A stretch of 64,000 nt of DNA from Paramecium octaurelia (lineage: Eukaryota > Ciliophora > Oligohymenophorea > Peniculida > Parameciidae). How positions within the stretch are numbered: the first letter of the stretch is position 1; each line of letters opens with the position of its first letter. The notes below the pieces were generated by a model, which saw only the letters and a program-made list of their open reading frames with translations, made no database searches and was not told the origin of the DNA. Where the stretch lies: positions 232,744 to 296,743 of the forward strand of contig CAJJDP010000112.1 of the NCBI GenBank assembly GCA_905182995.1, in the 5' to 3' direction. Both the position numbers and the translations under genes were made by a program. Below, in pieces: positions 1 to 11,532 of this stretch.

Positions 1-95
1 GTGATTCATGTAAGGAATGGTATCATTTTGAATGTGTTGGAATTCTTGAGGAGAAGATGGGGAATGGCCATTATTTTTGTTCAATTTGTAAGTGA
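1..95 (+). CDS. PHD finger protein, 3' end (partial)
   Basis: Only the last 30 codons lie in the window, and they end in TGA at 93-95. They read C-D-S-C-K-E-W-Y-H-F-E-C and then, after a short loop, F-C-S-I-C-K. This is the second half of a PHD zinc finger: the Cys pair, the W-Y-H-x2-C block and the closing C-x2-C. A PHD finger at the very C-terminus is typical of the ING family of chromatin readers, which bind histone H3 tails, but the N-terminal ING domain lies outside the window. PHD finger is a firm call and ING-type is an inference. The gene converges on the TTLL gene, with about 55 bp between the two stops. Confidence 0.7.
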   Translation, partial: DSCKEWYHFECVGILEEKMGNGHYFCSICK

Positions 96-149
96 GTTAG
101 TTAACATTATTTATATAATATTTTTACAAATAAGTTGTCAAATAAGTTC

Positions 150-2819
150 TCAATCCTTTTCTTCTTCTTCTTCCTCTTCTTCAATATCAAAGCATTCCTG
201 TTCTATTTTATTATCTCGAAATAGATTGATCATATTCTTTTTTTCAATCAATTCATCAAAAATGAGTTCGAATTTGTTGTTTTCAATAACATTGTCTGGT
301 ATGAATAGTTTTTTATTTTGAGGCCATTCTTCAAAAAAAGGAGGGGGGAAAATTGGATCTACTGCAATCCTAAAAAGATTTTCAACCATAGTAGGTATGA
401 TCCTGCTGAGTAGTGGACAAGAGAGTTCCAAACAAGGGTTTGTATTTGCTTCAATCAACCACAATTTGAAATTGTCATCAATCATAAAGTCCAATCCATA
501 AAGCTTAACATAAATTAAAATAATTATACCTCAAAACTATTAATTCTACGATGTGGATCTATTTTACCATAAGTAGCCTTCATCATTTCAAGAGCAGCAG
601 ACTTCATCTTTGGATAGATGTCTATGAAGAAATTAAATTTTGAATTTGGATGATTGGCTTCAACGTATCTTTAAAATTCAAGATAAGATATTTTATTTCC
701 AGGCTCATGTTTTCCATAGTCTTGATCCTTAGATTAGACAGCATCGTTGGTCAAATGAACAAATCTATCCAAGCATTTCGTAGTGAACTCCTTTGATGAT
801 GTTCTAATGTAACCCTCTTGATACCAGTATCCCTTGAAGATCCCATTTTAAGAAGTCAATAGCATATAACATCTGATATCGAACTTCCTCTTATTATATA
901 AAAATGGATTGTCTATATATTATTATACAATGTATGTTCTTGGTCTACCCTCTTGAATTTCCTCGTTGATGATCTTGTTGATTTCATTAAGATCATTACA
1001 AACAGTGATTCCATTGCCTCTATTTGTTAATTCGCCTGGTTTGATAATCCATAAATTAATTGGAAGCTTCTTTTTATCCTTCCTCTCTCTAGTTCTTTCG
1101 ATTTCTTTAATTTCCTCAGTTCTCCTATTAAAGTATTCTAAGAACTTCTGATATTCTATGTCATTAACTCCTTTTTATACATGAAAAGTGACTGGTAGTA
1201 ACTTATTATAATCCTCCTTTGTAATTTAATAGTAATGCTTCATATTGTAGAACAAAGCTTTTTTGTTACCCAAATGCCAATTGTCCTCCATATGATTGTG
1301 CATCCTAAAGGTTTTGCTATCCTGTCTTTGATTAGTACAGAGAGATTTGATGTCTTTGAGCAACTTTTCAGTGCAATCACTGAAAATTAGTTAGGTGTCT
1401 TAACATCCGGTATCCTCCATGTAGTTTAAGATTTTCTAGAGATCTTGTTAATTAAAGATTCTTCTTAAAGAATAGTAATTTTAGGGTCTCTTTTATTACT
1501 GTTAAGGAGTTGACTTTAATTGACCTGCAGTACTATTTAATTATTTAGGTCTAGCTTCCATGTCTGAGTCACTGGTGTCTCCAATGGTTTCTTCGTGACT
1601 CAAAAGGAAGGACTCAGAACTCTATGGTCCTGAATCGACAATGCAGGGATGCAATTAGGTTATGCAAATGTTTTATTTTAATTATGTCCAGGACATATTC
1701 ACTTTGGTGATATCCAATGTCTCCACTTCTTACCACCACCATCGTTGACGGAACATGTTTTTGATGAGACTGCCGTTATTTCCCTTGCCCACATAATAAA
1801 AGTAAGAGGGAACTTCCAATTTGGTGGGACAACAAATACATTAATTGTTGGAGAAATTGATTTTATTGATAAAGCATCTATAGGAAGTGTGACGTTATGT
1901 TAACTTTTCTTTTTATTGATTCTGTTGTTAAAGTGCTATTCCTTGATTCACTTTCTTTTTTTTCTTTGGTACTACTTTTTTTTCATTTTAAATGTCTGTG
2001 GCTTTAATTTATTACTATTATGAGGAAGTAGAATAGAAAGCATTCTGTTACTTCTTTTCTTTTACTCCTTTGGATTGCGGGGTTTGAATTACAGCTTATT
2101 TGTTTTATAGTTTTTGTCTATTTCTAAGTGGACTAGCATGAAACAACTCCTTTTAGGGTGTTCCAGATCTGCTTGTTAGATGATCCTCCTTGTCCTCTTT
2201 TGACTTTTACATGAAAGGAGTTGAAGAAGTTCTCCCCATCTTATGGACACTGGTTTCATTTTCTATCGTTGACTTCTATTCACCCTATCCGAATGCTCTA
2301 TGTTTTCTGGCTAAAGTTTTTTGCATTGTAGGTCTACTATATAAATATGGTATACGTTTCAATGAGAGAACTTTTAAAGGTTTCAGCGCGTTCTTTTGAT
2401 TGGTTCTGTCTCTCCTTTTGTTTCAGTTTATTTGTAATCAACTTAAGAGGAGGCAATAACTTCTTTGCTATCGACGTATAATATGATTTCTTACATTTCT
2501 CTTATTCTCCTTGAGTCTGCAGAATCTGTGGTGTTGTTTACTCTTCCTTACTCATTCTGTCATCATCATTCTGCTTAATCATCATCGTTGAAGAATTGTC
2601 GTAAGTCTAAAGATTGATCTCCTTCTATTCACTATGCAGCATCCCTCTATTAATGAAACTTGTAAATATATCTGAACTTGTCCGGTCTTTCAATGTCGTC
2701 ATTTTAGTTCGCTAAGAGATTGATAAATGTTCTAAGAGTTAGGGATGCACCTTTGTTCCAATCAGTTATTTTTAGTGAAAAGAATAAAAGTCTTTGCTGT
2801 TTGAGAAGGTGTCAGCCAT
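150..2819 (-). CDS. TTLL3: TTLL3-type tubulin ligase (probable glycylase)
   Basis: Read with TAA/TAG as Gln and two introns removed (504-529, 26 nt; 2337-2355, 19 nt), this gives 874 aa ending in TGA at 150-152. The N-terminal 250 residues are low-complexity and charged. Then come G-K-G-N-N and R-W-W-W motifs typical of TTLL3/8, followed by the ATP-grasp core: L-W-I-I-K-P-G-E, Y-I-D-N-P-F-L-Y, F-D-I-R-C-Y, and D-F-M-I-D-D with L-I-E-A-N-T-N-P. TTLL enzymes ligate amino acids to tubulin. TTLL3/8 members add the first glycine in axonemes, which fits a ciliate. The C-terminus ends in a run of eight glutamates. The 19-nt intron is very small but is needed to keep frame. Glycylase rather than glutamylase is inferred from the TTLL3-like motifs. 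Confidence 0.85.
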
Positions 2820-3093
2820 TTTCTACGAATATCTAGGTTGTGCAATCATTATTAATAAAATAACTATTAAAATTATAATCAAATCAACTATATGACAGTC
2901 CTTCACTTCTGAATGACATTAAATACTATTCTCCCTCAGAAAACAATTCATAGCTCTCTTCTTTATGGTCTATCTTAAACAATCTCTCAACATAAATAGC
3001 ATATGACTTTATTTAATGCTGATAGTGCTTCTTTAAATATTATTTATATTCAATATTACTCTTTTTATTAATCAAAATTCAAATTCAAATTAT
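2820..3093. promoter_or_regulatory. Divergent promoter region
   Basis: A 274-bp AT-rich gap between two genes that point away from each other, so it should hold both promoters. No specific box was recognised. Confidence 0.4.
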
Positions 3094-4360
3094 ATGCTTC
3101 AAACACTCTCCAAGTATGTCGATATTGAGGATGAATCCATTCGAAATATGATCAAAGAATTGAAAATTCTAGAAATATAAATTCCCCAAGATTAACAAAT
3201 AGAATTAGTAAAGCAAATATTTGAAGATCAAAAAGCTAAACCTGTACAAAATTAGAAATATTAAATTCAAATAGGAAATCAATATGATTTGAATTTGATT
3301 GAAGAACATTTCAATAAACCCCTTTTGTGCGAATACTTAGAAAGTTAATATACTGCATTAATCGAATTAATTAGTGAGATCTCCAAATCTATTTCAGAGA
3401 TCTCCTTAAGAATTGATTAAAAATAGTCTGCGAGTAATAAGCAATAGGTTTATAAATTTCAAGAGGAAGCATAAACACAAATCTTGTCCTTGAATCAACC
3501 TCTAGATCATTCATCATTAACTTCAAACAACAAAGACATTTACAAAAATGAAATGGTCTAATTCATTAAGGAATAGAAGAATAATATTGTATATCAACAA
3601 TAAGTATCCCAATTAGAATAAAAAGTAAAATAAACCAGGAAGATAATATTTGAGAAAATTGAAGAACAAAATAATTTATCTGATCAAGTGGTGCAAAAAA
3701 TGGAGATGAACATTGATAATGAATTGAAGCTCTTAGAAAAAACTATAGAATTGAAATTTGTTGCTAAAGTTGAAAGTGATTTACAATAAGAAGTTCTAAA
3801 GATGGAAAAGTCAAATGCCAATATTACATTCAACAAAGATGCCCCATAATTCTAAGATTCCGATTAAATAGATAAATAAGTGAATTAGCTATTTAATCAA
3901 ATTTGTTAAACATTTTAAGATATAAAAGAACAGAAAGTCAAAAATAATGATTTAATCTATGATCAAATTCTGAATAACATTGAATCCTAATCGAAGAGCT
4001 TAAATAAAGTCTGCTAACAACATGAATCCAATACATATTAACTCTAAGATTATATCAATAATTACTCAGATTCTTAACAATAAATAAGACATCATTAAAT
4101 TGAAAAGATTAAAGAGTAAAAAAGAGATTACGAATTTTGTCAAAGCTTTTTAGTTGAATAACAAAGTGATGAAGGCGCAGAAATCGATGAATTTTTAAAA
4201 TAGGCTTAAAACTATAATTCAGTCCTAAAAGTCACCGAATAAATGGCAAATGATGTATAATATTAATTAATTTTAATAGTACAATTTATCAATAGAAGGG
4301 CAGAAACAACAATTGGAATTGATTAAATAGTATTTATTGAGATTGTAGAAATTACTATGA
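3094..4360 (+). CDS. Coiled-coil protein, unrecognised
   Basis: An open frame from ATG 3094 with one 25-nt intron (4255-4279) gives 413 aa. Splicing changes the tail to a Leu/Gln/Lys-rich helix and stops at TGA 4358-4360. Without splicing, the frame runs on to about 4494 in less convincing sequence. The protein is rich in Gln, Glu, Lys, Asn and Leu, many of the Gln encoded by TAA/TAG, with long stretches expected to form coiled coils. There is no signal peptide, membrane segment or recognisable catalytic motif. It could be a cytoskeletal or basal-body component, but nothing in the sequence shows this. Confidence 0.7.
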
Positions 4361-4526
4361 ATATTTAAAGTTCTTTAATTACATTCTTACCATCAATCCT
4401 ACTTTATCAAATTTATTCAGTATTGATCAAACAAGAGATGAATTATGGGGGGAGTTCATTGTAACAATAAAATAATGATTATTTTGGATTTTGAAAAATG
4501 ATTAAATTTTATTAAAAAAATAATAA

Positions 4527-4878
4527 ATGGTGAACGTCCCCAAAAACAGAAAGACCTATTGCAGAAAATGTGGAAATCATTAAAGTTGCAAAGTGTCCCA
4601 ATACAAAAAGAGCAAGGAAAGTCCTTTTGCCTAAGGCAGAAGAAGGTACGACATGAAGCAAGCTGGTTATGGTGGACAAACTAAACCCATCTTCAGAAAG
4701 AAGGCAAAGACAACAAAGAAAGTTGCCTTAAAGTATGACATTTGTTAATCGTTTTAGACTTGAATGTGTTAAGTGTAAATTGAAGTGGTTAAAGGTCATC
4801 AAGAGATGCAAGACTATAGTATTCGTTGATGCCAATCAACTTAAAAAACAATAAGAAGCTAAGAAAAATGCCAAATGA
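4527..4878 (+). CDS. RPL36A: 60S ribosomal protein eL42
   Basis: 108 aa after removing one 25-nt intron (4733-4757). It starts M-V-N-V-P-K and contains [23 protein letters not shown] and K-A-K-T-T-K-K, the signature of eL42 (RPL36A/RPL44) of the large ribosomal subunit. Two Cys pairs (C-R-K-C and C-V-K-C) form the zinc site near the tRNA E-site. One conserved Gln (His-Gln-Ser) is encoded by TAA. The last 20 residues are Lys/Gln-rich and diverge from the animal protein. The stop is TGA 4876-4878. Confidence 0.95.
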
Positions 4879-5001
4879 GATTTACAATAGTATAAGATAC
4901 ATTAGTATTTAATAATCATAAACATATTCTTTGAAATCTTTAGAATCAAGTTCTTATTCTCTCTTATTATTCTAAATACTCACATCAAAAATAGATTTAA
5001 T

Positions 5002-5880
5002 TCAATTTCTCTGTGGGCTATTCAAATTGAAAATGAGGCAAATAAAATATTCAAAAATATATAGTGTCCGCATTACATATATATATTTTTAAAATAATGA
5101 AAATTTTCGGATTAAATAGTAAAGAGGGTTCCAGAATATATAAGCTTTGATATGACATGCTCTCTTTTAATAAAATGAACTTGATTAGTTTTAATAATTT
5201 TAGCAGATGGATTGAACATTAGATTAAAATTATTAGGCTAGAAAAAGGTCTGATTGGTAAATGAAAATAACTCCATTTTCAATAAATAAATAAGAAATAT
5301 CAGAAAACCAATCGGTGTTAATAATAGTTTCATGTTCAAACTCAATTTTAAATATCCTTTTTAGTTAATTGTTCTTATTGTAAACCTCTAATATTGCAAA
5401 GAATGCTTTCTTTATTATAATAAACTAAATCTACTTTAAATAAGGGTTTTATAATTCCAAATAATGAGATATTCTAAATTAGAGAGACGAGCATATCATC
5501 TTTTAGGTTAGGAATAGAGTAAGATGATAATACTTTGAAATTTTGCATCTACCTATTTTATGATTTGATGAAATAAACAAATAACAAAGATTTTGGTTGA
5601 ATTTAATATATTTATTCTTTTATCATATCTATTTGTTATAATTTAGTACTTAAATTTGGAAACATGTACTTATGCTTAAGCTAAGCTCACCTCAAAGCTG
5701 TTTGCTGAACTGAAAAATCAAGTCGAATCAGAATAATTTCCTCACTCCTTCTGAAGTATTCAGTTTCATTTTCATAAATACTGAAAATCTCCTAATTATT
5801 AATATAAGTATATAAACTCACTAAAGAAATAAGATTTTAATCTGGAAAATTATCAAACCAAAAATTGACAAAAAATGATA
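5002..5880 (-). CDS. Intron-rich gene, unrecognised
   Basis: Minus-strand reading shows protein-like segments that join in frame when short introns are removed: one of 30 nt ending near 5797, another of 30 nt around 5677-5706, and one of 25 nt starting with GTAGATTTAG near 5430. Joined, they read through N-F-W-F-D-N-F-P-D, then M-F-P-N-L-S-T-K, S-L-F-G-I-I-K-P, and N-T-D-W-F-S-D-I-S-Y. The frame ends at TGA 5002-5004. No family was recognised. The start is unclear, since no good ATG was found before about 5880, and the last 60 codons may belong to the 3' region. Confidence 0.4.
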
Positions 5881-5899
5881 ATATTTTTATTTTAAATTA

Positions 5900-6082
5900 A
5901 TGGGATAGTGTTGTGCTCCATCCACAAGTATTCAGTATTAAAATCCAGCCCAACTTAAACCTAAGGCAGAGGAGGAATATGATTTTAAGGGAGTCGTAAC
6001 CAAGATTGATGGCTATTATCGAGGATAAGTTATTCGTTAAAATATTGATTACGAATTTTTTCATTTAAATACAGCATTATGA
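5900..6082 (+). CDS. Small MGxCC protein, unrecognised
   Basis: An unbroken 60-codon frame begins M-G-Q-C-C-A-P-S and ends at TGA 6080-6082. Gly2 followed by a Cys pair is the usual context for N-myristoylation plus palmitoylation, so the protein may be held on a membrane. That is an inference from the first residues only. No domain was recognised. It starts about 20 bp from the 5' end of the minus-strand gene at 5002-5880, so the two would share a tiny promoter. Confidence 0.45.
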
Positions 6083-6121
6083 TTCATAACAATATACATT
6101 ATTATATATATTTTATTCATC

Positions 6122-6846
6122 ATGAATTTTTTTGGATCTAAAAAAGCACAAGCTCCTCCTCCTGAGCCAAAATTATAATCAATGACTAAAGAAGAACTCA
6201 GAGATAAATAAAGATCAATGAATAAAGAATTGTAAAAGGAAATGAGGGAAATTGAAAGGTACTTAATTATTTTATGTTTTAAAAGACAAAATTTTTAAAT
6301 TGAATAGGCAAGGAAGAAGGCTGAAGACTTGCTTCAAAAAGAAATAAAGAAAGGAGATAAGGCTGACAAATTTATTAAATAGACTTATGCAAAATAGGTC
6401 ATTTAATGTTAAAAACAAAAGGAGAGAAATCTTTTAAATAAAGGAAAGATTTAAAATGTTATGTATGGCATAGATAATATGTTTGCCAACATCAAAATGG
6501 CTCAAGCTATGGGATGCATCTCTAATGTTATGAAAGACATCAACAAGCTGATGAATATTAAGGAAATTTCAGCAACTATGTAAGATTTACAAAAAGAAAT
6601 GATGAAAATGGGTATCGTTCAGGAATAAATGGATGATGCTATGGAGAACATGAATGACGATGTTGATCTTGGAGACATGTAATAATAAGTATTCTATTAC
6701 ATGTATCTTAGGCTGATGACTTAATCTATTAGATTGAATCTTAACAAGCAGGACCAAATAAGTTATTGCCTCAACAACAATAGATGAAACAATAAGAAGC
6801 TAATTAGGATTTGGATGATTTTGAAAAGAAATTATAGTAATTGTGA
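6122..6846 (+). CDS. VPS24: ESCRT-III subunit, Vps24/CHMP3-like
   Basis: 224 aa after removing two introns (6259-6285, 27 nt; 6689-6711, 23 nt). It starts M-N-F-F-G-S-K-K and has the basic N-terminal helix pair of Snf7-domain proteins, then M-A-Q-A-M-G, M-K-D-I-N-K-L-M-N and a D-L-Q-K-E-M-M-K-M-G-I block that matches CHMP3 better than CHMP2. The acidic C-terminus ends D-L-D-D-F-E-K-K-L, as expected for a MIM-type tail. ESCRT-III polymers cut membrane necks in endosomal sorting and cytokinesis. Intron 1 is a multiple of three with no in-frame TGA, which is unusual. Its removal is supported by alignment to CHMP2/3 length. Confidence 0.85.
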
Positions 6847-7323
6847 TATTAACTATAAAATATAAGATTTAAACATTAAAACTCATTATTCTCATGTATC
6901 ATTCAATCGAATTTTATGTACTAACCTATTTTCTATTCTATTCTATTTTGCTAATTAATCGATTCCAACTATTTGATATTAATTTAATCTAAAACAAAAT
7001 ACATATTCAATAGAGTTTCAAATTCATTGTTTTTCCTCTTCTTGTAACTTGCTATCTTTTGGAATGTTATTCCTATTGGTGATTTGAATTATATTTTTTA
7101 TGATAATATAATAAAAGACGACCAGCTAATTTGATAAAAAATTATATAAGAATAATTGCTAAAAAAACTTAATAGACTTCATTTAATCTAGATGCAGTAG
7201 TAATTATGAATTCTAAAATGAATACAGTTTTTAAAAATGGATATTTATAAATTAATTAATCAAATTTAATTATATATATATTTTTAGATTAATATTGATG
7301 ATAAGTTTTATGTACATAAAAAA
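6847..7323. other. AT-rich intergenic stretch
   Basis: 477 bp between two converging genes. The minus strand has a 70-80 codon frame ending at TGA 6903-6905 that looks weakly protein-like, rich in Lys, Ile and Asn. With only one stop codon and this base composition, such a frame can arise by chance. Nothing else was seen. Confidence 0.3.
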
Positions 7324-9575
7324 TCATAATTCATCTTTTGATTTTTTATTCTTTTTCTTTCCCTTTTTTAGTTCTTTTTCTAATTCTTTCTTTCTTTATT
7401 TCTCTTCTTCCAAAATCTCTTTTAAGATTTCTTCATCAAAATCAGAAAGTCCTGATTTTTGACTTGCTTCTTTTCTTTTTTAAAATACTTCCTCACAATC
7501 TTTTTCTAAGATTTCAAGTTCTTGTATTTAGATGTTGTTTGACTAACCTTTATACTATCTCTCTATGAATTTATTAATAGATTCATAATCGAATCTTCCT
7601 ATTAATTTAGAATAACTAAAATAATAATTTCAGTTACATCTTCTTGGATTTCGAATATGCTACAAAATTAGGTAAGGAATCATCAGAGATGTCAAACTTT
7701 AATAATACTTCATCATGACAAGAAGCATCAATATAAACAAAGGAAGCCTGCTTATCTCCATGAGCATTTTTAACTCTATCAAGTACTTCTAATTGATATT
7801 CCCATTTTGTCAAGATCTCATCATGTTTCTACTATTTGTGTTCTCCATTCAGAAGTGCAATATAGCACAACTTTTACTTTTTGGTACATTGTTCTAATAA
7901 TTATTCTTAAGTTGAGATTTCAATGACTTTTTTATGAGAAGTCTTTTTGGTTTCGTCAAACTAAAATAATCATATGTTTATACTGAATCTATGAAACTCT
8001 TTATTTCCTCATAAGAATGTTTGCCAGTGAATAATGCCTATCTCACTTATTCTGGTTTAAGTTCTTCATCTAATTCCTTTTTATCAGCAACTTCTCTGAA
8101 AATGATTGTAATAGCAGGTTAAGAAGGAATTTAAAATTATTTGATAACCATGTCTGGAGCATTTTTGAAAGACAAAAACTTGTACTTTCCATAATATTCC
8201 TACAATTAACTAAGAACTCTATAGGTGAGACCTACAATAGGAGTTTAATAGAAATAGATAACAACGATGTTGTTGTCAGCAATAAATTAACTCAATTGCA
8301 TTTGAAGGGTTTATTCATTGATATTAATAGTCTTATCATCAATTAAGTCTTGAATGTCCTTATTAATTTCTTCCAGTTTATATTCTTTGGTGAATGAGAT
8401 TTTGTTGGATTTCTTTTTACCCGCATTACCAACCTAATAGAATCTAATGCTAGGGTAACTCTTAATGAATAATTCTTTAGCTAATTCTTCATCTTGTGGT
8501 GTGTCTACTTGTAATTCATAATAATCAAATAAGGATTTATATTTCTTGAGAGAGTCATCCCAGGCTTTATGCATTTGATCTTTGTACACATGAACAAGAG
8601 CAGGTTTATCATTTCTTAACAATTACTTATTCAAAACGCTTTAATCTAATTTAGTGGGAGTAATGACTACTGGTTTTTAGGTGTCTTCTTCTTGATCATT
8701 TTGTTTATTTCTTCTGTTTCTTCTATCATCATCCTTTGGTTTTTCATTAACTTATTCATATGGAACTCTATCTTTTGAAGCCAAACTTCTAACAAACTTT
8801 TTAATTGGTTTGAATAGTAAATCTCCATCGAATATATCATGATTGTAAGTGTTATCACCATTATTTTCTAGTCCAATAATTTAGGGAAGATCTTTGATAT
8901 CAAATTAATCCAAAAGTGATTGAGTTTCTGGTGATGCAATAATCTCACCAAATTTGACTCTTTCAAAATAATGTAAATTAAGAGATTTCAAAATAGGTGA
9001 TGTTTCTTTCTTTTTTGTAAATAAGATAACTTTATTTAGTTTTGGATCTGTTGTTTCAAAATGTTTCAATCCTTCTAATGTGTTGATTCTAATTACATGG
9101 TTGGGTATGAACTTGTGACCAAAGGTTCCCAAGGATTGTGGAGATGCTTCTCCTTAAAATCTATGTTCAGTTGCTATCATGGGTTCTTTAGTGTAGGGAT
9201 TGATTTTAAATTGAGGAGGTTCAAAAAAGGAGATTTGAGGCAATTATTCAAGCATATCCTCAGAACAGTATGGTAATTGATTGCTAAAGTAATGTATGAA
9301 GAGTACGCAGAATTTGGATCCTTGTTGATTTGGTCGCAATTGGCTCCAAAAACATTGATTATTCCTTCTTAATCCTCTGCCACCTTTTCTACTAATGAGG
9401 CTGCCATTTAACAATTCTCACACTCTTCTGTGTAAAAGTAAACCATCGATACAAAATCTGACTCCAAAATTGCTCGAAAGTCTTACATTTTGTTGGCACT
9501 CTTTATGGTGTATGAATTTTCAAACAAAGCCTATGTCGATAGAGTCAACAAGGCAATTAGAATGAACTTATTCAT
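7324..9575 (-). CDS. ER thioredoxin-fold protein (PDI-like) with KDEL
   Basis: 727 aa after removing three introns of 23, 23 and 22 nt. The N-terminus M-N-K-F-I-L-I-A-L-L-T-L-S is a clear signal peptide. A first thioredoxin-like domain carries C-E-N-C, a C-x2-C redox pair, after V-Y-F-Y-T-E-E. Several later thioredoxin-like segments, one near residues 300-370 with P-A-L-V-H-V-Y and S-Y-P-S-I-R-F-Y, lack a Cys pair. The C-terminus is very Lys/Glu-rich and ends exactly K-D-E-L before TGA (7324-7326), the ER retrieval signal. The protein is therefore a lumenal ER disulfide or folding factor. Only one active site is present, unlike classical two-site PDI. A specific human orthologue is not claimed. 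Confidence 0.8.
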
Positions 9576-9667
9576 TAATAATAATAAATAAATATGTCGT
9601 ATAAACTATTGACGTGTGAATCAGATATATATTAAATTTTATTTAATTGTCATAACATTTATCAATT

Positions 9668-10241
9668 TCAGAGTTTGTGAACATTTTTTTTCAAGATCTC
9701 CTAATATTAAGTGTAATTTGCATTCCAATTTTGTAATAATTGTGGAGCTGACACCTTGCAAATCTCACCAATTTGTTCCGTGTTCTATTCCTTAACATCT
9801 TTGTAGGCTGATTCCATTAGATAAGCCAAGAGCACATCCTTTACTGAAATGCCACTCACATCTTAGGTCGTTATTTCTACGCTTAGTTTATTGTAGACAT
9901 TGATCCATTTGGGGTAATCTAATTAAAAACTCAAAGTTTACGACTCATCTGATCTGCCAAGTGTGAAACTGTGTTCATGAACACGAATGCTTATTTGAAT
10001 GTTTCGAATTTGTACTCTTTGGCCAAGGACTTTGAGTTCTAAACCTATAATTATAGTTTCATACGATTTTCCAATTCTTCTCCAGAGCATGGATTTAGAG
10101 AGAGAGCTACACTTCGGTTTCGTCCAATTTGGAAGGAACAATTGAGGCAACATCCTTAAGATCTTTAATGAACAATTTGATGGAATCCAGGTTGGCGACT
10201 TTGTTAAGTGTGAATCTATATTTTGAGAAATGATGAAGCAT
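9668..10241 (-). CDS. Pterin-4a-carbinolamine dehydratase-like protein
   Basis: 175 aa with introns at 9919-9944 (26 nt) and 10045-10064 (20 nt). The PCD/DCoH fold is recognised from W-K-I-V, F-K-Q-A-F-V-F-M-N-T-V, P-K-W-I-N-V-Y-N-K-L and the following V-E-I-T-T...D-V-S-G-I-S. True PCD enzymes recycle the 4a-hydroxy-tetrahydropterin cofactor and use a His-His-Pro at the W-x-N-V-Y motif plus a third His. Here the first two are Asn-Tyr and the third is Gln or Asp, so activity is doubtful. About 60 residues precede the domain and 45 follow it, which is longer than the usual 100 aa. A structural or dimerising role is possible. Confidence 0.75.
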
Positions 10242-10443
10242 ACTAAATGTTAACTTAAATAATAAGATTTATAAACAGTTTAATGACATCTATACTAATT
10301 AACTTACATATTATAATTGATTTCCATTTTGTATTGACATATTATTGATTTTTTATATTAAATTCCTCGTGTAGTATTTAAATGGCTTCCTTTTAAATTA
10401 ACGAGATAATTTGCTAACACTCAAATAAAAATTATTTAAAAAT

Positions 10444-11480
10444 ATGCACTAAACCGACCCCAGATAATAACAGCCTTTCCAATTGAACAACGTCTACCAA
10501 GGTTCACCCATTTAGAGTCAATATGTAAGATGAAGATTCAAATTCTTATCTTAGCTTTCGTCTCCAGGAATCCCATAACAATTTTAGCAATCTCCTCAAA
10601 ACCCAATTATTCAATCCCCACAAACCTATTAGCCTCAATAATAGTTTGTATTACTAATTCATTTATTCAAAGAGCTCCCCCTACCAGATCCCCCAGTCAT
10701 AACAATTTCTTTAGCAACCCCAAATAAGACAACCTCAACTACCTCTATAATAGAATCAAATTCTGCCTGTTACTTCTCAACCCTTCATTCCTGCTCGATA
10801 ATAAAGTCCCATCAGCGTCAGACCCTCCTATCAACCAGTTACTGTCCAAGTTGCCCCTCCCGTTCAATAAATGGTCTTGCAATAACCAGTGGTACCCTAT
10901 GTTAACAATAATTTCCCTAGGCTGTTCAACCCCAAACCCAAGTCTAAGAGTTCAGACATGTCGAAAGACCCCTCTAAGTCATCACCGTAGATGGTAACTA
11001 TTTAGTTGAATATTTACATCAGAAATCGAAGCTCCATGGAGACTGAAATGTGCCACCCTAGAGAGACAGATCTTGGAATTATAGATATAAATAAGAAAGA
11101 ACAACGGAACTATCGTAGAAGAGACAGTTTAAGAAATATAAGATGATACAAAAGTGAAAAACCTAGAACTATAAAAATTGGAGTTAGAATAAAAAATTCA
11201 TGAGGATGAACAATTGATGGATGAATTGAGAAATAGACTTGAAGAATTGAGACAAGAATATGAGGTAATCATCACTGAAAAGGTTACATATGCATCAAAT
11301 GAAGTTGAAACTTGGATGAAAAAGTATGCCAATTTAGAGAAGAATTATGCTCAAAGCACACAGAAAATAGCAGACTTAAAGAGACAATTGGCACAAGTTG
11401 AAGCTGCTGACAAAGCCATGCAAGAGTAGAAGAAGTCTGAAGTTCGTACAGAAGTCCGTAGAAGTTCTAAACTTTATTGA
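10444..11480 (+). CDS. Pro/Gln-rich protein with C-terminal coiled coil
   Basis: 308 aa after four introns (30, 25, 26 and 29 nt) that must be removed to keep frame. The first half is made of Pro, Gln, Ser and Val, for example S-P-Y-Q-I-P-Q-S-Q-Q-F. The second half is a heptad-like coiled coil with L-R-N-R-L-E-E-L-R-Q-E and W-M-K-K-Y-A-N-L-E-K, ending in S-S-K-L-Y before TGA. The 30-nt intron is a multiple of three and carries an in-frame TGA, as is usual in Paramecium. No family was recognised. The layout suggests a scaffold or cytoskeletal protein, which is a guess. Confidence 0.65.
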
Positions 11481-11532
11481 ATATAACAATTTCATTAAAC
11501 AAGTTAAGATATAAGAATAAATAAAATCATTT

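Noticed and set aside
150-190. CTT/TCC-rich run as a microsatellite of interest
   Set aside because: On the minus strand it encodes the eight-glutamate tail of the TTLL protein, a common feature.
1-321. Plus-strand standard-code frame over 1-321
   Set aside because: It is in a different frame from the PHD finger and overlaps the antisense of the TTLL 3' end. Its Ser-rich run is the complement of the Glu run.
913-928. A 16-nt GTATAA...ATAG stretch in the TTLL gene as an intron
   Set aside because: Read straight through, it encodes the conserved Y-I-D-N-P-F block of TTLL proteins, so it is coding.
4255-4494. Unspliced reading of the coiled-coil gene to TGA near 4494
   Set aside because: Removing the 25-nt GT...AG intron gives a better helical end and a nearer TGA.
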